A stretch of 62,895 bases of DNA from Lachnospiraceae bacterium (GTDB lineage Bacteria; Bacillota; Clostridia; Lachnospirales; Lachnospiraceae), in contig JAAVAE010000018.1 of the NCBI GenBank assembly GCA_014804245.1, positions 1 to 62,895 on the forward strand. The letters are read 5' to 3'. Each line of letters starts with the position of its first letter. Position 1 is the stretch's first letter. Below the pieces are notes generated by a model. It did no database searches and was not told the origin of the DNA. It saw only the letters and a list, made by a program, of their open reading frames with translations. Made by a program: the position numbers and the translations under genes. This document shows positions 26,190 to 34,618 of the stretch, piece after piece.

Positions 26190-27971
26190 ATGAAGATGGA
26201 TTGTATTATTCATAGAAGTGCATTTACGGATTGTTATGCGCTAAATGAGGAAGAGGTTGTAGTTAATATCAGGACGGGGAAGGATATTACAGGGGTTAAT
26301 GTGATTTATGAAGATCCGTATATAGCCGGATGCTCGGGACAGAGTCCGTGGAAGGGGAAGCCTTTTAAAATGCGGATGGAAAAGGAACTGGAGTATGCAT
26401 ATATCTGGAGTGTAAGGCTAAGACCTGAGTTTAAGAGGGTGCAGTATTACTTTGAAATCTGGGAAGGGGAGGAGAAGAAGTATTTTCTGGAGGATGGCTT
26501 TTATTCGGAAGAGCAGTTGGATACTCCGGGAAGAATGCGTCAGTACTTCAAGTTCCCATGGCTGAACAATGCAGATGTGTGCCGACCTCCGGCATGGGTG
26601 GAGGATACAATCTGGTATCAGATTATGCCGGACAGATTTTGCAGAGGGGATAAGAAGGAGAAGCGGGTAAAAGTAAGAGGATGGAATGACAGGAAGAATA
26701 TGTCCTATAGAGATTTTTATGGAGGAGATCTGCAGGGAATAACGGATAAGCTGGAATATTTGAAGGACCTTGGCATTTCTGGAATTTACTTTACCCCAAT
26801 TTTTGAATCCAATAGCAATCATAAATATAATACTTTTGATTATAAAAAAATCGATCCGGATTTTGGGGATGAGGAAGATATGAAGGCGCTGATACGCAAA
26901 GCCCACGGGCTGGGTATCAAAGTCATGTTAGATGCGGTTTTTAATCACTGTGGGACAGAATTTTTTGCATGGAAGGATGTGCTTAAGAGGGGGAAAGAAA
27001 GCGTATACTTTGATTGGTTTTTTGTAAATAAGCCGCTTGCAGAAGGTGATTTTTCTAACACGAAGGATGGAAGATATTATTCCTTTGCATTTGAAGGCTA
27101 TATGCCAAAACTCAATACCAATAATCCTGAGGTTATGGATTATTTTATTAATATCTGTGAGTATTGGGTAGAAGAGTGGGGGATTGATGGGATTCGCTTT
27201 GATGTTGGAAATGAAATATCCCATGCGTTCATAAAGAGACTGCATTATGAATTGAAGCGGCTGAATCCGGAGTTGTTTTTGCTGGGAGAAATCTGGCATG
27301 ATTCAATCGGGTGGCTGCTTGGGGATGAGTATGACTCTGTGATGAATTATCCTTTTGTGGAAAGTCTGAATGATTTCTGGGTGGACAATGGTGAGGGCGG
27401 CAGCATGGAGATGGACTCCAAAGGTTTGATGTATCGGATGAATCGCTGTTATTCCATGTATCAGGAACAGACGAACCGGGTGTTGTTCAACTTTCTGGAC
27501 AGTCATGATATTGGAAGGGCATACAGCAGATGTGGGAGCCTGGATATTTTGATGCAGCAGCTTGTTATTCTGATGTCAATGCCTGGAACCCCCTGTATTT
27601 ACTACGGGACCGAAATTGCCATGTCGGGTGCGGATGGGCTTTACAATAGAAAGACCATGCCGTGGGATGAGATTGAAAGCGGGAAGCATAATAAAAGAAT
27701 AGAAGAGGTGAAGAGAATCATTGCGCTTAGAAACGACTATCCTCCGATGAGGAGCGGTGAAATCATGTGGAAGCATGACCCGGATCAAAGGCGTATGATT
27801 CATTATGTTAAATCTGCAGCCGGCAGCAGATATGGGATAGAAGTGTATCTGAACGGGATGACGGAAGGCAAAGATGTGGAGAGCGATGGAGAGGTGCTTT
27901 ATTCCAGAAATTATGTAAACGGATGCTTGCGTAAAAATGGTATTTTGATTTTAAAAAGGGAGAATCAGTGA
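26190..27971 (+). CDS. GH13 alpha-glycosidase (cyclomaltodextrinase/neopullulanase-like)
   Basis: 593 residues without a signal peptide, so cytoplasmic. An N-terminal CBM34-like beta domain (~1-125) precedes the TIM barrel; the GH13 regions are visible as DAVFNHCG, GIRFDVGNE (catalytic Asp), LLGEIWHD (acid/base Glu) and NFLDSHD (third Asp), and GDLQGITDKLEYLKDLGI is typical of the neopullulanase subfamily. Expected to hydrolyse alpha-glucan oligosaccharides or cyclodextrins taken into the cell. AGGGAGG precedes the start. A decayed partial copy is present at 8489-8760. The kinase-like gene follows after 12 nt. Confidence 0.92.
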   Translation: MKMDCIIHRSAFTDCYALNEEEVVVNIRTGKDITGVNVIYEDPYIAGCSGQSPWKGKPFKMRMEKELEYAYIWSVRLRPEFKRVQYYFEIWEGEEKKYFLEDGFYSEEQLDTPGRMRQYFKFPWLNNADVCRPPAWVEDTIWYQIMPDRFCRGDKKEKRVKVRGWNDRKNMSYRDFYGGDLQGITDKLEYLKDLGISGIYFTPIFESNSNHKYNTFDYKKIDPDFGDEEDMKALIRKAHGLGIKVMLDAVFNHCGTEFFAWKDVLKRGKESVYFDWFFVNKPLAEGDFSNTKDGRYYSFAFEGYMPKLNTNNPEVMDYFINICEYWVEEWGIDGIRFDVGNEISHAFIKRLHYELKRLNPELFLLGEIWHDSIGWLLGDEYDSVMNYPFVESLNDFWVDNGEGGSMEMDSKGLMYRMNRCYSMYQEQTNRVLFNFLDSHDIGRAYSRCGSLDILMQQLVILMSMPGTPCIYYGTEIAMSGADGLYNRKTMPWDEIESGKHNKRIEEVKRIIALRNDYPPMRSGEIMWKHDPDQRRMIHYVKSAAGSRYGIEVYLNGMTEGKDVESDGEVLYSRNYVNGCLRKNGILILKRENQ

Positions 27972-27983
27972 GGGAGTGTTACG

Positions 27984-28517
27984 ATGGAAGTGATGGCGGT
28001 AAATGGCAAGGAATATGAAATAAGGAAACTGTTGGGGCATGGAAAGGGCGGCTACTCTTATCTTGCCGTCCGAGGGGAAAAGGAATATGTGTTAAAGCAA
28101 ATCCACCATGAGCCCTGTGATTATTACCAGTTCGGAAATAAGATGGAGGCTGAAAAGAGGGACTACGAGCGGCTGAAAAAGACAGGGATACGAATGCCGG
28201 AAATGATTGATTTTGATGAAGATGCAGAAAGAATTGTAAAAGAGTATATAGAGGGACCGACCATCTACGAACTGGTACAGAAGGATCAGATGGAAGAGAA
28301 ATTCTTTGCCCAGATAAAAGATATGTGTGACAAGGTGTATCGGGCGGGGCTCAATATTGATTGTTTCCCGACGAACTTTGTGGTGCAGGATGGAGAAATT
28401 TACTATGTGGATTATGAATGCAATGAATATATGAAGGAATGGGATTTTGAAAATTGGGGAGTGAAATATTGGACGAAGACGGAGGAGTTCTTGAAGTATG
28501 TGGAGGAGCATGGATAA
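27984..28517 (+). CDS. Small protein-kinase-fold protein
   Basis: 177 residues with the elements of a minimal eukaryotic-like/RIO-like kinase: Gly-rich loop LGHGKGGYSYLA (~17-28), putative ATP lysine in EYVLKQI, catalytic-loop equivalent LNIDCFPTNFVV (Asp and Asn positions kept) and a metal-binding Asp in YYVDYEC. The C-lobe is much shortened compared with Ser/Thr kinases. It may phosphorylate a small molecule or protein; substrate unknown. GGGAG precedes the ATG, 12 nt after the glycosidase, which suggests one operon. Confidence 0.72.
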   Translation: MEVMAVNGKEYEIRKLLGHGKGGYSYLAVRGEKEYVLKQIHHEPCDYYQFGNKMEAEKRDYERLKKTGIRMPEMIDFDEDAERIVKEYIEGPTIYELVQKDQMEEKFFAQIKDMCDKVYRAGLNIDCFPTNFVVQDGEIYYVDYECNEYMKEWDFENWGVKYWTKTEEFLKYVEEHG

Positions 28518-28565
28518 AAGAAATGTAAAACATATCAGCTTATAAAACCTAAACATTGAAATTTG

Positions 28566-28574
28566 TGGTATACT
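28566..28574 (+). promoter_or_regulatory. Extended -10 promoter before the nucleotidyltransferases
   Basis: TGGTATACT is an extended -10 (TGn-TATACT) 73 nt before the start; no good -35 is seen. Confidence 0.45.
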
Positions 28575-28646
28575 GTACGTGGGTTTCATGAACGGTTCCC
28601 GGGTGAGGAATGAGTAAAATAAATGACATCAGGCGAGGAAATCATA

Positions 28647-29666
28647 ATGGATTATTCAGCTATTCTTAAAAGACAGGAATACAAGTTCATAGATACGGAT
28701 GAGCATTTAGGGAAGCATGTTATTCTGTTGGGACTTTCCGGCAGTTATTCTTATGGGACCAATAATGAAAACAGTGATATTGATTTAAGAGGAGTAACGC
28801 TGAACCGGAAATCCGATTTGATTGGAATGACAGAATTTGAGCAGTATGTGGATCAAAATACGGATACGACTATTTACAGTTTTAATAAGATGATAAACCT
28901 TCTGATTAATTGCAACCCTAATACGTTAGAGTTGTTAGGGTTAAATCAGGAACATTATCTTTTTTTTAATGATATAGGCAGGGAGCTTCTTTCAAACAAA
29001 GGTTTATTTCTCTCCAAAAGAGCAATCCAGTCGTTTGGCGGATATGCCGATGCGCAGCTTCGAAGATTACAGAATGCTTTGGCAAGGGATGCTTATCCGC
29101 AAAGCGAAAGAGAACAACACATATTCAATTCCGTAAAAAATGCGATGTATGATTTAAAAAAGCGATATGAAAGATTTGAAAACGGTGCAATTCACATTTA
29201 CATAGATCAATCGCAAAATCCTGAATTTGATACGGAAATATTCATGGATGTAAATCTTAGTCACTATCCGCTACGGGATTATAAAAACATCTGGAATGAG
29301 ATGAACAACATTGTAAAAGATTATGACAAGCTGGGTAAGCGCAACAAAAAGAAGGATGATAATCACCTTAATAAACATGCAATGCATCTGGTGCGGCTTT
29401 TCATGATGGCAATTGATATTCTGGAGAAAGGGGAAATCAATACCTACAGGAGTAAAGAGCATGAACTGCTTTTGCGCATCCGGGGAGGAGAATATCAAAA
29501 AGAGGATGGCACATTTGATGAAGCGTTTTATGATATTGTTTCGGATTATGAGAGAAAATTAGATTATGCAGCAGCACATACACATCTTCCAGATGAACCG
29601 GATATGGAAAAGGTGCAGGAGTTTGTCATGTCAGTAAATGAAAAGGTGGTCAGGGATGAAATATAA
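28647..29666 (+). CDS. Nucleotidyltransferase-fold protein 1
   Basis: 339 residues, YcgL/COG3541-like predicted nucleotidyltransferase. The polymerase-beta-type motif GLSGSYSYGTNNENSDID (Gly-Ser and Asp-x-Asp metal ligands) lies near residues 29-46. The remaining ~280 residues are helical with RNKKKDDNHLNKHAMHLVRLF, a conserved accessory segment of this family. Start ATG 28647 has GCGAGG 8 nt upstream; the frame could begin at 28623. It overlaps the second nucleotidyltransferase gene by 11 nt. The substrate of this family is unknown. Confidence 0.82.
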   Translation: MDYSAILKRQEYKFIDTDEHLGKHVILLGLSGSYSYGTNNENSDIDLRGVTLNRKSDLIGMTEFEQYVDQNTDTTIYSFNKMINLLINCNPNTLELLGLNQEHYLFFNDIGRELLSNKGLFLSKRAIQSFGGYADAQLRRLQNALARDAYPQSEREQHIFNSVKNAMYDLKKRYERFENGAIHIYIDQSQNPEFDTEIFMDVNLSHYPLRDYKNIWNEMNNIVKDYDKLGKRNKKKDDNHLNKHAMHLVRLFMMAIDILEKGEINTYRSKEHELLLRIRGGEYQKEDGTFDEAFYDIVSDYERKLDYAAAHTHLPDEPDMEKVQEFVMSVNEKVVRDEI

Positions 29667-30438
29667 AGATTACAACGGACCTGTAGAAAAGTTGGTAGGT
29701 ATAAAATTAAATGAGATACAGCAGCAGGAAAACGTAAAGATTTTGCATGCAGTTGAATCCGGCAGCAGGGCATGGGGCTTTGCTTCACCTGATAGTGACT
29801 ATGATGTAAGATTTGTATACATAAGACCAATGGAGTATTATCTGGGCTTGCAAAAGAAGAAGGATTTTATTGATTGGGAACTGGACGAAAAGTTAGACAT
29901 CAATGGATGGGATATTTCAAAGGCATTACAGCATTTTTATAAATCAAACGCAACATTGTTTGAATGGAGCAATTCGCCTGTTGTATACCAGACCACATCT
30001 GATTGGACAAAGGTAAAAGAGATTGCAGAAAAGTATTTTTCCTGCAAGTCTGCCATGTATCATTATTATGGAACTGCGAATAAAAATTATCATGAGTATC
30101 TTTTGGACGATATGGTCAAGTATAAGAAATATTTTTATGTCCTCCGTCCTATTTTGGCATGCAAATGGATAGAAAAGAGGAAGTGCCCGCCGCCGGTACT
30201 TTTTGACCAATTGGTACAAGAAGTACTTGAGGAGAATATGAAGCCAATTGTCGATAGGCTGCTGCAGGAAAAAACGCAAATGATCGAAGCGGAAAAAGGA
30301 CCGAGAATCGACGAGCTTAACGCGTATATCTTAGAGAATCTGGCGGATTTTAAAGTGAAATCGGAAATGATGGAAGATGACAGGAATGGGGATTGGGAGG
30401 AAATAAATAAGTTATTTTTGATGCTTTTGCAGGAATAG
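29656..30438 (+). CDS. Nucleotidyltransferase-fold protein 2
   Basis: 260 residues, same superfamily with motif VESGSRAWGFASPDSDYDVRFVY near residues 26-48 (GSR...G and Asp-x-Asp). This version, sometimes annotated YcgL, contains RPILACKWIEKRKCPPP in the helical half. Start ATG 29656 with AGGTGG 6 nt upstream, inside the end of the preceding gene, so the two are translationally coupled. Two different members of the family being co-translated suggests a complex or sequential activity; the target is not known. Confidence 0.82.
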   Translation: MKYKDYNGPVEKLVGIKLNEIQQQENVKILHAVESGSRAWGFASPDSDYDVRFVYIRPMEYYLGLQKKKDFIDWELDEKLDINGWDISKALQHFYKSNATLFEWSNSPVVYQTTSDWTKVKEIAEKYFSCKSAMYHYYGTANKNYHEYLLDDMVKYKKYFYVLRPILACKWIEKRKCPPPVLFDQLVQEVLEENMKPIVDRLLQEKTQMIEAEKGPRIDELNAYILENLADFKVKSEMMEDDRNGDWEEINKLFLMLLQE

Positions 30439-30441
30439 TTT

Positions 30442-30470
30442 TTGAACGACAAGAACGCTTGTTCTATAAT
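30442..30470 (+). promoter_or_regulatory. Promoter at the left edge of the restriction island, with GAAC-N4-GTTC palindrome
   Basis: TTGAAC (30442-30447), 17-bp spacer, TATAAT (30465-30470). The palindrome AGAACgcttGTTCT (30452-30465) fills the spacer and touches the -10. Its GAAC-N4-GTTC core is that of Gram-positive LexA (DinR) boxes. Confidence 0.6.
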
Positions 30471-30487
30471 TGCGCGAGGTGTTGATT

Positions 30488-30952
30488 ATGAAGTATTTAT
30501 TATGGATTTATTTAAGAGAGGCACAAAAAAGAAGAAAGAAATATGATTTGATAGCAGATAATGTTAGGATTGAAAACTGGGATATGATTCATCCGGGATC
30601 ATGCACGCAATATTACATTGCGGGGTATGGAAAAAAACGAAATATGTTGTTTGAGGGATATTTTGATTTACGTTCAATGATATGCATTTCTGATAAAATA
30701 CGAAAAAGTAGTTTTGTGATTATCAGATCAAAACGGTTTTGTAGAAATGATGCATTAAATATGCTTAGGGAATATTCCTATAGAGAGCGTTGTTTTGCAC
30801 CTATTATATATTCAAGTAGTGAGGAAATATTATTTTTTCCTCAATTACGGCATCAGGATTGCTTATTGATACGGTGGCTGTTAAAGCAGCAATTTAAAGA
30901 AGAGACGTACTATGTGACTTATGCAAATAGAAATGGACTAATAGCTATTTAA
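30488..30952 (+). CDS. Hypothetical protein at the start of the restriction island
   Basis: 154 residues, no recognised domain, basic overall, no signal peptide or convincing membrane helix. Notable segments are HPGSCTQYYIAGYGKKR near residue 41 and RHQDCLLIRWLLKQQF near 125. Start ATG 30488 has GCGAGGTG 6-7 nt upstream; 30470 is possible but overlaps the -10 of its promoter. AT-rich like the genes that follow. Its promoter carries a LexA-box-like palindrome, and no clear terminator separates it from vsr. Function unknown. Confidence 0.6.
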   Translation: MKYLLWIYLREAQKRRKKYDLIADNVRIENWDMIHPGSCTQYYIAGYGKKRNMLFEGYFDLRSMICISDKIRKSSFVIIRSKRFCRNDALNMLREYSYRERCFAPIIYSSSEEILFFPQLRHQDCLLIRWLLKQQFKEETYYVTYANRNGLIAI

Positions 30953-31052
30953 GTATTTTTTCTAAATATCATTAGGATATAAAAGGATACTGCCATATGC
31001 CAACCATGAGATTGCATGATGAATTGTATAGTGGAGTTTTGAAAATAGGAAT

Positions 31053-31499
31053 ATGCGTATATATGAAAATGTAACAGAAAAAAGAAGAAAAACAATGAGC
31101 CATATTCGCGGAAAAGATACTAGCATTGAAGTAGCTTTGCGAAAAAGCTTATGGAGAAAAGGATATCGATATAGGAAGAATTATAAGGCACTGCCAGGGT
31201 CTCCAGACATATGTTTGACTAAATATAAAATTGCAATTTTTTGTGATAGCGAATTCTTTCATGGTAAAGATTGGGAAATATTGAAGCCGAAATTGGCTAA
31301 AGGTAATAATGCAGCATATTGGACAAAGAAAATACAGGATAATATAAATCGGGATATGGAAATAGATAAAAAACTCATTTATATGGGGTGGACAGTAATT
31401 CATTTTTGGGGTAAGGATATTACTAAAAATATTGATTCTTGTATTAGTGTAATCGAGGAAACGATTTTTGATTTGCAGATGAGCAGTGTGAAAGAGTGA
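31053..31499 (+). CDS. vsr: Very short patch repair endonuclease
   Basis: 148 residues. Vsr nicks DNA next to T:G mismatches that arise by deamination of 5-methylcytosine at sites of a cognate C5-methyltransferase, here encoded 1.6 kb downstream. Conserved parts are MSHIRGKDTSIEVALRK (residues 15-31), the active-site region PDICLTKYKIAIFCDSEFFHG (Asp 52, His 70) and GWTVIHFWGKDI. The usual zinc-binding Cys/His set looks reduced compared with E. coli Vsr. Weak ribosome site (TAGGA). It ends 10 nt before the endonuclease gene, so they are co-transcribed. Confidence 0.9.
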   Translation: MRIYENVTEKRRKTMSHIRGKDTSIEVALRKSLWRKGYRYRKNYKALPGSPDICLTKYKIAIFCDSEFFHGKDWEILKPKLAKGNNAAYWTKKIQDNINRDMEIDKKLIYMGWTVIHFWGKDITKNIDSCISVIEETIFDLQMSSVKE

Positions 31500-31509
31500 G
31501 GAGAGTTAG

Positions 31510-32937
31510 ATGAAGGATATATTAGGATATGATGCAACGAATCCAAAATCAATTGAAGAATATGCACAAAAGTTGATTGGAAAGACTTTTCTGGATGTTT
31601 GTAGGGAAGATGAAAGTGATTTAGATAAAGCTGTTTGTGAAGAAACTGAATATATAGTTTGCCATGAAAATAAAAAAAGAAAGGGAGGATTGGGAGAACT
31701 CATCGAAGAAAGATTTTTCCATTATAAATGCAATAATGATTCAAGACCAGATTTTCCAGAGGCAGGAGTTGAACTGAAGGTTAGCCCATATAAAATTAAT
31801 AAAAAGGGATCTGTTGTAGCCAAGGAACGTTTGATAATAACTATGATAGATTATTTTGCTGTAATAGATGAAAAATTTGAAGATAGTCATTTATGGCAAA
31901 AAGCAAGATTGATTTTGTTGATATATTATTTGTACATGCAAGAAATAAATAGCAGATTAGATTACCGAATTGATTATGTGAAATTGTTTTCGCCGCCTGA
32001 ACAAGATATTAAGATTATAAAGCATGACTATGAAGTGATTGTCGATAAAATCAGAGCAGGGAAAGCGCATGAACTATCAGAGAGTGATACATTATATTTA
32101 GGAGCAGCACCTAAAGCAGCTACCTCACAGGATAGGAGGAAGCAACCATTTAATGTAGAGTTAGCTAAACCAAGAGCATTTGCTTTTAAGAATTCATATA
32201 TGACTTATGTATTGAACTCATATATCATACCGGACAAGTCAATGTATGAAACGGTCATAAGGGAAGAAACGACTGATTCATTTGAAGATTATGTTGTTGG
32301 AAAAATCAATGCGTACAGGAACTATGCGCTTGATGAGCTATGTCGTCAATTTCATATTGATGAAGGTAAAAAAGCTAAAAATATAGGGGCCATGATTGCG
32401 TATAGAATATTGGGAATCAAGGGTAATCATGCAGAAGAATTTGAAAAAGCAAATATTGTGGTCAAAAGCATTAGGATAGAAAATAATAATAAGATTAAGG
32501 AAAGTATGTCATTCCCGATATTTAAATTCAAAGAATTGGTTCAGGAAGAATGGGAGAATTCTACCTTTGGTACTTACTTGAGTGAAACGCGATTCTTATT
32601 TGTGATTTATAAATATAATGAGTGTGGGAAATTGTATTTGAAGGGATGTCAGTTCTGGAATATGCCCTATCAAGACTTGAATGGCGAAGTGAAAAAAGTG
32701 TGGGAGAAAACAAAGCAAGTGTTGATTGATGGATTGCAGATAACAAGGAAAAATGGAAAGAATTATAATAATTTTCCAAATGCATCCGAGAACCCTGTAT
32801 GTCATGTCAGACCACATGCAAGGAATGCAGCAGATACATACGAATTACCAGACGGAAGACCATATATGAAACAATGTTTTTGGTTAAATAACACATATAT
32901 TTTATCCCAAATTGATAGAGGATTCATGATGGATTAA
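31510..32937 (+). CDS. Sau3AI/MutH-family type II restriction endonuclease
   Basis: 475 residues. The N-terminal half has the MutH/Sau3AI catalytic core: GGLGELIEERFF (59-70) and PDFPEAGVELKV (80-91), giving Asp 81, Glu 88 and Lys 90 of a D-x6-E-x-K site. The C-terminal half corresponds to the second, DNA-binding MutH-like domain of Sau3AI, and the last 45 residues (from CHVRP) form a small module that reappears in the AIPR protein at 35605. Sau3AI-type enzymes cut at GATC, so GATC is the expected site. GAGGAGAG precedes the ATG. The methyltransferase has its own promoter after a 151-bp gap. Confidence 0.88.
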   Translation: MKDILGYDATNPKSIEEYAQKLIGKTFLDVCREDESDLDKAVCEETEYIVCHENKKRKGGLGELIEERFFHYKCNNDSRPDFPEAGVELKVSPYKINKKGSVVAKERLIITMIDYFAVIDEKFEDSHLWQKARLILLIYYLYMQEINSRLDYRIDYVKLFSPPEQDIKIIKHDYEVIVDKIRAGKAHELSESDTLYLGAAPKAATSQDRRKQPFNVELAKPRAFAFKNSYMTYVLNSYIIPDKSMYETVIREETTDSFEDYVVGKINAYRNYALDELCRQFHIDEGKKAKNIGAMIAYRILGIKGNHAEEFEKANIVVKSIRIENNNKIKESMSFPIFKFKELVQEEWENSTFGTYLSETRFLFVIYKYNECGKLYLKGCQFWNMPYQDLNGEVKKVWEKTKQVLIDGLQITRKNGKNYNNFPNASENPVCHVRPHARNAADTYELPDGRPYMKQCFWLNNTYILSQIDRGFMMD

Positions 32938-33012
32938 AGAGATGCTAATACTATGGTATAAAGGGGAATTGATAAAAAATAATAAAAAAATATACAAAAT
33001 TAGAAAAACTAC

Positions 33013-33041
33013 TTTACAAAATCGTTTGCATTTAGTATCAT
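33013..33041 (+). promoter_or_regulatory. Promoter of the methyltransferase gene
   Basis: TTTACA (33013-33018), 17-bp spacer, TATCAT (33036-33041). Transcription would start about 33048, at the left edge of a 14-bp palindrome. Confidence 0.6.
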
Positions 33042-33048
33042 CTAAATA

Positions 33049-33062
33049 CGAACGATCGTTCG
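33049..33062. promoter_or_regulatory. 14-bp palindrome CGAACGATCGTTCG at the methyltransferase transcription start
   Basis: Perfect palindrome; the core GAAC-N4-GTTC resembles a Firmicutes LexA box and its centre is GATC, the expected target of the restriction system. It lies about 27 nt upstream of the methyltransferase ATG. Confidence 0.65.
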
Positions 33063-33088
33063 AAGTATAGACTAGGAAGTAAAATGAT

Positions 33089-34561
33089 ATGGAAAAGACG
33101 ATATGTGAATTATTTGCGGGAGTAGGCGGATTTCGCTTAGGATTTGAAAATTATTCAAAAGAATGGAGGACAGTATGGTTTTCGCAATGGGAGCCTTCAG
33201 ACAAAGATCAGTGGGCACATGGATGCTATTTGAGACACTTTGGTCCTTCATATGATTTGGACGGTGAGGACAAAACCAATATTGATATCCATGAAGTTGA
33301 TAAAAATAAAATACCAGATCATACGATTCTCGTAGGAGGTTTCCCGTGTCAGGACTATTCTGTGGCACGTTCTTTAAGCAATGAAAAAGGAATAGAAGGA
33401 AAAAAGGGAGTGTTATGGTGGGACATCAGGGATACGCTGGCAGCTAAAAAGGCACCTTTTGGTCTGTTTGAAAATGTTGATAGATTGTTGAAGTCACCTT
33501 CAAAGCAGAGGGGAAGAGACTTTGGAATTATTTTATCTTGTTTAGCCGGTCTGGATTACAATGTTGAGTGGAGAGTGATTAATGCTGCTCAATATGGAGG
33601 CCCTCAAAGAAGACGCAGGGTATTTATTTTTATTTATAAGAAGAATACCGTTTTTTCGCAAGAATTATTAAAGGGATTTGGCAGGATGAGCCAAGCGAAT
33701 AAAATGAAGCATATTGAAAAATTATTAATCCAAGAAGGGTTTTTTGCACAACAATTTCCGATACAATCTAATATTAAGCTAGAAGAAACTTTAAAAATAA
33801 AAAAAGGAAAAACTAATGAGGACTTAGTTGATGTTACAAAAAATTTTAAATTTGATTTTAAAAATGCAGGATGCATGATTAATGACACGATTTACACTGC
33901 ACAAGTGACGGAAATTGAAGAAGAGGAAATACCTTTAGGGGCTATATTGCAGAATAACAGCAATTATTCGGAATATAATGTACAGAAATATAAGCAGTAT
34001 ACAATTAAATATCCAGTAGAAGATAAATATTATATTGCGGCTGACAAATTGTATTATGAGAGTACCCATAAAAGATTCTATAATGAGTATGAAGAGGGAA
34101 CACCGACACCAGAGATTAAAGGCACATGGCAATATTTGAAAGGAGGAAAAAAACTACGCAGGATAAAGCGAAAAAAGGATGAGAGCAGTCAAGAAGAGGA
34201 ATTTGAGTATACATTTTCAGAGGGAGCTATCAGTTTTTTGGATGAGTGGAATAAATCGGCAAGGACGATGCTTACTTCGGAAAGTTCATTTAATAGAAGT
34301 ACACATATCGTAAAAGATATGGTAACAGGACAAATTAGAATTCTTACTCCTATCGAAGCAGAAAGGATACAGGGATTTGATGATAACTGGACTGAATATG
34401 CGTCTATGCCGATTAAAGATGAAAAAGGCGATGTCATTGCCCGGGAGGATAAGGTTATGCCAGATAGAAAAAGGTATTTTATGATGGGAAATGCATTAGT
34501 GGTTCCGATGATAACTAGGATGGCAAAAGCTATAGATGATATTGTAAAGCAGGAAAAGTAG
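33089..34561 (+). CDS. C5-cytosine DNA methyltransferase (GATC type)
   Basis: 490 residues. Motif I ICELFAGVGGFRLGFE (5-20), motif IV VGGFPCQDYS with nucleophile Cys 87, motif VI LFENVDRLL, motif VIII QYGGPQRRRRVF, and C-terminal motifs IX/X (RILTPIEAERIQGF, MMGNALVVPMITRM) are all present. The ~200 residues between motifs VIII and IX form the target recognition domain. Expected to methylate cytosine in GATC and so protect DNA from the neighbouring Sau3AI-like nuclease; m5C formation also explains the presence of Vsr. It has its own promoter with an overlapping palindrome. Confidence 0.93.
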   Translation: MEKTICELFAGVGGFRLGFENYSKEWRTVWFSQWEPSDKDQWAHGCYLRHFGPSYDLDGEDKTNIDIHEVDKNKIPDHTILVGGFPCQDYSVARSLSNEKGIEGKKGVLWWDIRDTLAAKKAPFGLFENVDRLLKSPSKQRGRDFGIILSCLAGLDYNVEWRVINAAQYGGPQRRRRVFIFIYKKNTVFSQELLKGFGRMSQANKMKHIEKLLIQEGFFAQQFPIQSNIKLEETLKIKKGKTNEDLVDVTKNFKFDFKNAGCMINDTIYTAQVTEIEEEEIPLGAILQNNSNYSEYNVQKYKQYTIKYPVEDKYYIAADKLYYESTHKRFYNEYEEGTPTPEIKGTWQYLKGGKKLRRIKRKKDESSQEEEFEYTFSEGAISFLDEWNKSARTMLTSESSFNRSTHIVKDMVTGQIRILTPIEAERIQGFDDNWTEYASMPIKDEKGDVIAREDKVMPDRKRYFMMGNALVVPMITRMAKAIDDIVKQEK

Positions 34562-34618
34562 CAAAATGACTGTATAGAATCAATTATTTTTAGGGAATGT
34601 AATAGGGGGATTGTGGAT

